DNA of 50,588 nt, taken from the NCBI GenBank assembly GCA_017432445.1, contig JAFRJC010000067.1, positions 1 to 50,588 on the forward strand. The letters run 5' to 3'. Below, in pieces: positions 49,515 to 50,588 of this stretch. Within the stretch, counting starts at the first letter, position 1; each line of letters begins with the position of its first letter. Source of the DNA: Eggerthellaceae bacterium. Lineage in GTDB: Bacteria > Actinomycetota > Coriobacteriia > Coriobacteriales > Eggerthellaceae. Under the pieces are notes generated by a model, which was not told the DNA's origin, searched no databases, and worked only from the letters and a program-made list of their open reading frames with translations. A program made the position numbers and the translations under genes.

Positions 49515-50144
49515 ATGAAGAGCATCAAGAAGATCCTGGTTGCAGCGCTGGTTGCCGTTTTCGTGCTCGTCTTGTTCGGTTGCGCGTCTGGCCAGCAATC
49601 CAGCAGCGCGGCCTCTTCGGGTAGCGAAGGCGCCTCCTCCGAGGCAGCAAGCTCTGAAGCCGCCAGTTCCGAGGCGAGCGAGTCGGGCGAGGCCGCTTCG
49701 AGCGAGAGCATGGTTGGTATGCCCAACCCGTGGAGCGATGCGGCTAGCGCCGAAGAAGCCGGCCAGGGCGCGTTTGGCGACACCTTCAGCGTGCCCGAGT
49801 CGCTGCCCGTCGGCGACGTCGACTGGATTGGCGTGACCTACTCCTACATGGACGGCATTGCGCAGGCCGATTACGAAGCCGGCGCCGTCATGGCCACGGT
49901 CCGCAAGGGCAAGGACGTCTCCGGCGAGATGCTTCACGGCGTCTATGAGAAGTTCGATGCTGACTGGACTGTCGTGTGCGGCGATATCGATGTGGCCTGC
50001 CAGGGCTATGAGCTCGACTTCGCCAACCTGATGGAGTGGAGCGCGGATGGGTACAATTACTCGGTCTACATCGTCGGCACGGGAGGCGAGAACTTCGGCG
50101 TGGGAGTGGCAGACGTCCCGAACGTCGTGGCCTCGATCAAGTAG
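49515..50144 (+). CDS. Predicted lipoprotein with Ser/Ala/Glu-rich linker
   Basis: Family not recognised. The lipobox VLFGC gives lipidated Cys23, followed by a long low-complexity linker of SSEAAS repeats (about 24-65). The folded part, about 66-209, begins SMVGMPNPWSDAASAEEAG and runs through LPVGDVDWIGVTYSYMDGIAQADYEAG to GENFGVGVADVPNVVASIK. The opening MPNPW and the alternating strands resemble small DUF4367-like domains, but I am not sure. It follows the PASTA lipoprotein 26 bases on and probably shares its transcript. Bases 49898-49956 are duplicated at the window end. 209 residues. Confidence 0.85.
   Translation: MKSIKKILVAALVAVFVLVLFGCASGQQSSSAASSGSEGASSEAASSEAASSEASESGEAASSESMVGMPNPWSDAASAEEAGQGAFGDTFSVPESLPVGDVDWIGVTYSYMDGIAQADYEAGAVMATVRKGKDVSGEMLHGVYEKFDADWTVVCGDIDVACQGYELDFANLMEWSADGYNYSVYIVGTGGENFGVGVADVPNVVASIK
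49898..49956 (+). repeat. 59-bp segment copied at the window end (internal copy)
   Basis: This lies within the lipoprotein gene and is identical to 50530-50588. Here it is in its natural reading frame (RKGKDVSGEMLHGVYEKF). Confidence 0.95.
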
Positions 50145-50173
50145 CCGGGAAACCGGAAAACAATCGCATGCGG

Positions 50174-50203
50174 AGGGCCTGGCACGAGTCAGGCCCTTCT
50201 TCT
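50174..50203 (+). terminator. Terminator after the lipoprotein pair
   Basis: AGGGCCTG pairs with CAGGCCCT (50174-50181 with 50190-50197), then TCTTCT. Confidence 0.85.
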
Positions 50204-50272
50204 ATCGTTGGGACGGGAAGAATACTGTGGACGAATTGTGACCGACAATGGACACACCCGGATGCGTGACGT

Positions 50273-50301
50273 TTGACAAGCCTGCTCAGCACACGTAGTA
50301 T
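50273..50301 (+). promoter_or_regulatory. Strong promoter of the rpsL (str) operon
   Basis: TTGACA (50273-50278), a 17-bp spacer and TAGTAT (50296-50301). It is the best -35 box in the window and lies 209 bases before the rpsL ATG, leaving a long leader typical of ribosomal protein operons. The 365-base gap holds only the upstream terminator, this promoter and the leader. Confidence 0.85.
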
Positions 50302-50509
50302 GACACCCTGCGCCTCGTGCTGGGGGCGCATGCTTCGTGCGCGTATCAGCTGAACGCACACGAAACACCGTTGATTATAACGGCAGGTCAACACCGATGG
50401 AAGCTTGGTGCTGCAAGATTCCGGAAGTTGCGGACCGCCCGTTCGTCAACAAGAGAACGAGGAGCCGAATGGACGCAGGAGGCTCCACACGGAAATAAGG
50501 AGATTGTTA

Positions 50510-50588
50510 ATGCCTACCATTAACCAGCTGGTCCGCAAGGGCAAGGACGTCTCCGGCGAGATGCTTCACGGCGTCTATGAGAAGTTCG
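50510..50588 (+). CDS. rpsL: 30S ribosomal protein S12, start only, joined to foreign sequence
   Basis: MPTINQLVRKG is the invariant beginning of S12, preceded by AAGGAGATTGTTA. S12 sits at the decoding centre. After 11 codons the sequence leaves the family: S12 continues RxxxxxKSKTPAL, while here KDVSGEMLHGVYEKF is read, which is the lipoprotein segment of 49898-49956. The real gene is therefore represented only to about 50540. The long leader and strong promoter support a real rpsL in the genome. The join is very likely an assembly error at a contig end. Confidence 0.85.
   Translation, partial: MPTINQLVRKGKDVSGEMLHGVYEKF
50530..50588 (+). repeat. 59-bp copy of the lipoprotein gene at the window end
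   Basis: Identical to 49898-49956. It begins inside rpsL codon 7 at the shared GGTCCGCAAGGGCA and runs to the last base. Confidence 0.95.

Overview
The window reads as a high-GC actinobacterial chromosome segment, most likely class Coriobacteriia (Eggerthellales type). The grounds are the EF-Tu, L1 and EF-Ts sequences, the GC-rich third codon positions, and a tuf / rpmG / tRNA-Trp / secE / nusG / rplK / rplA arrangement with an actinobacterial division cluster. This is inference from protein recognition; no database was searched. The length is not round and the last 59 bases are an exact copy of an internal segment, so the window is probably a whole draft contig with an artefactual right end.

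Layout. 1-4900: translation and transcription genes (3' part of tuf, rpmG, tRNA-Trp, secE, nusG, rplK, rplA, map). 4961-7456, minus strand: a UPF0371/DUF1846 gene interrupted by one in-frame amber codon, and nadK. 7572-10261: murJ and xerD. 10746-25498: an almost complete dcw (division and cell wall) cluster, mraZ-rsmH-ftsL-ftsI-murE-murF-mraY-murD-ftsW-murG-murC-ftsQ, which ends at ftsQ with no ftsA or ftsZ beside it. 25516-27943: tRNA-Lys and tRNA-His (minus), thpR, a membrane-anchored degenerate exonuclease-like protein (minus), and tRNA-Arg. 28025-32441: argF, a SppA-type protease, and a divergent methionyl-tRNA synthetase. 32733-35520: two paralogous coiled-coil NlpC/P60 wall hydrolases. 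35572-38053: rnhA, then engB and an MFS transporter on the minus strand. 38343-42830: rpsB, tsf, a lipoprotein, serC. 43352-47321: a PcrA/UvrD helicase and a CBS-containing family II pyrophosphatase. 47929-50144: a stand-alone PASTA lipoprotein and a Ser-rich lipoprotein. The window closes with a strong promoter and the first codons of rpsL.

How the genes work together. The central block makes the UDP-MurNAc-pentapeptide (MurC, D, E, F), loads it on the lipid carrier (MraY, MurG), flips it (MurJ) and polymerises it at the septum (FtsW, FtsI, FtsL, FtsQ), under a promoter that carries MraZ-type repeats. The NlpC/P60 hydrolases and the PASTA lipoprotein act on the same wall from outside.

The most unusual content is a set of long palindromic elements scattered among the housekeeping genes. 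Two are homologous 215-bp elements (10316-10530 and 22592-22806): they share a 77-nt core and AAGGCG ends, but have unrelated outer arms that are each almost perfectly self-complementary. A third palindrome, of a different sequence family, sits in frame inside murD (19160-19405) between 12-bp direct repeats and adds 78 residues to an essential enzyme, much like the palindromic elements known in Rickettsia genes. Further palindromes lie at 2953-3041, 25578-25716 (between 62-bp repeats that include the tRNA-Lys 3' end) and 42902-43107 (AT-rich).
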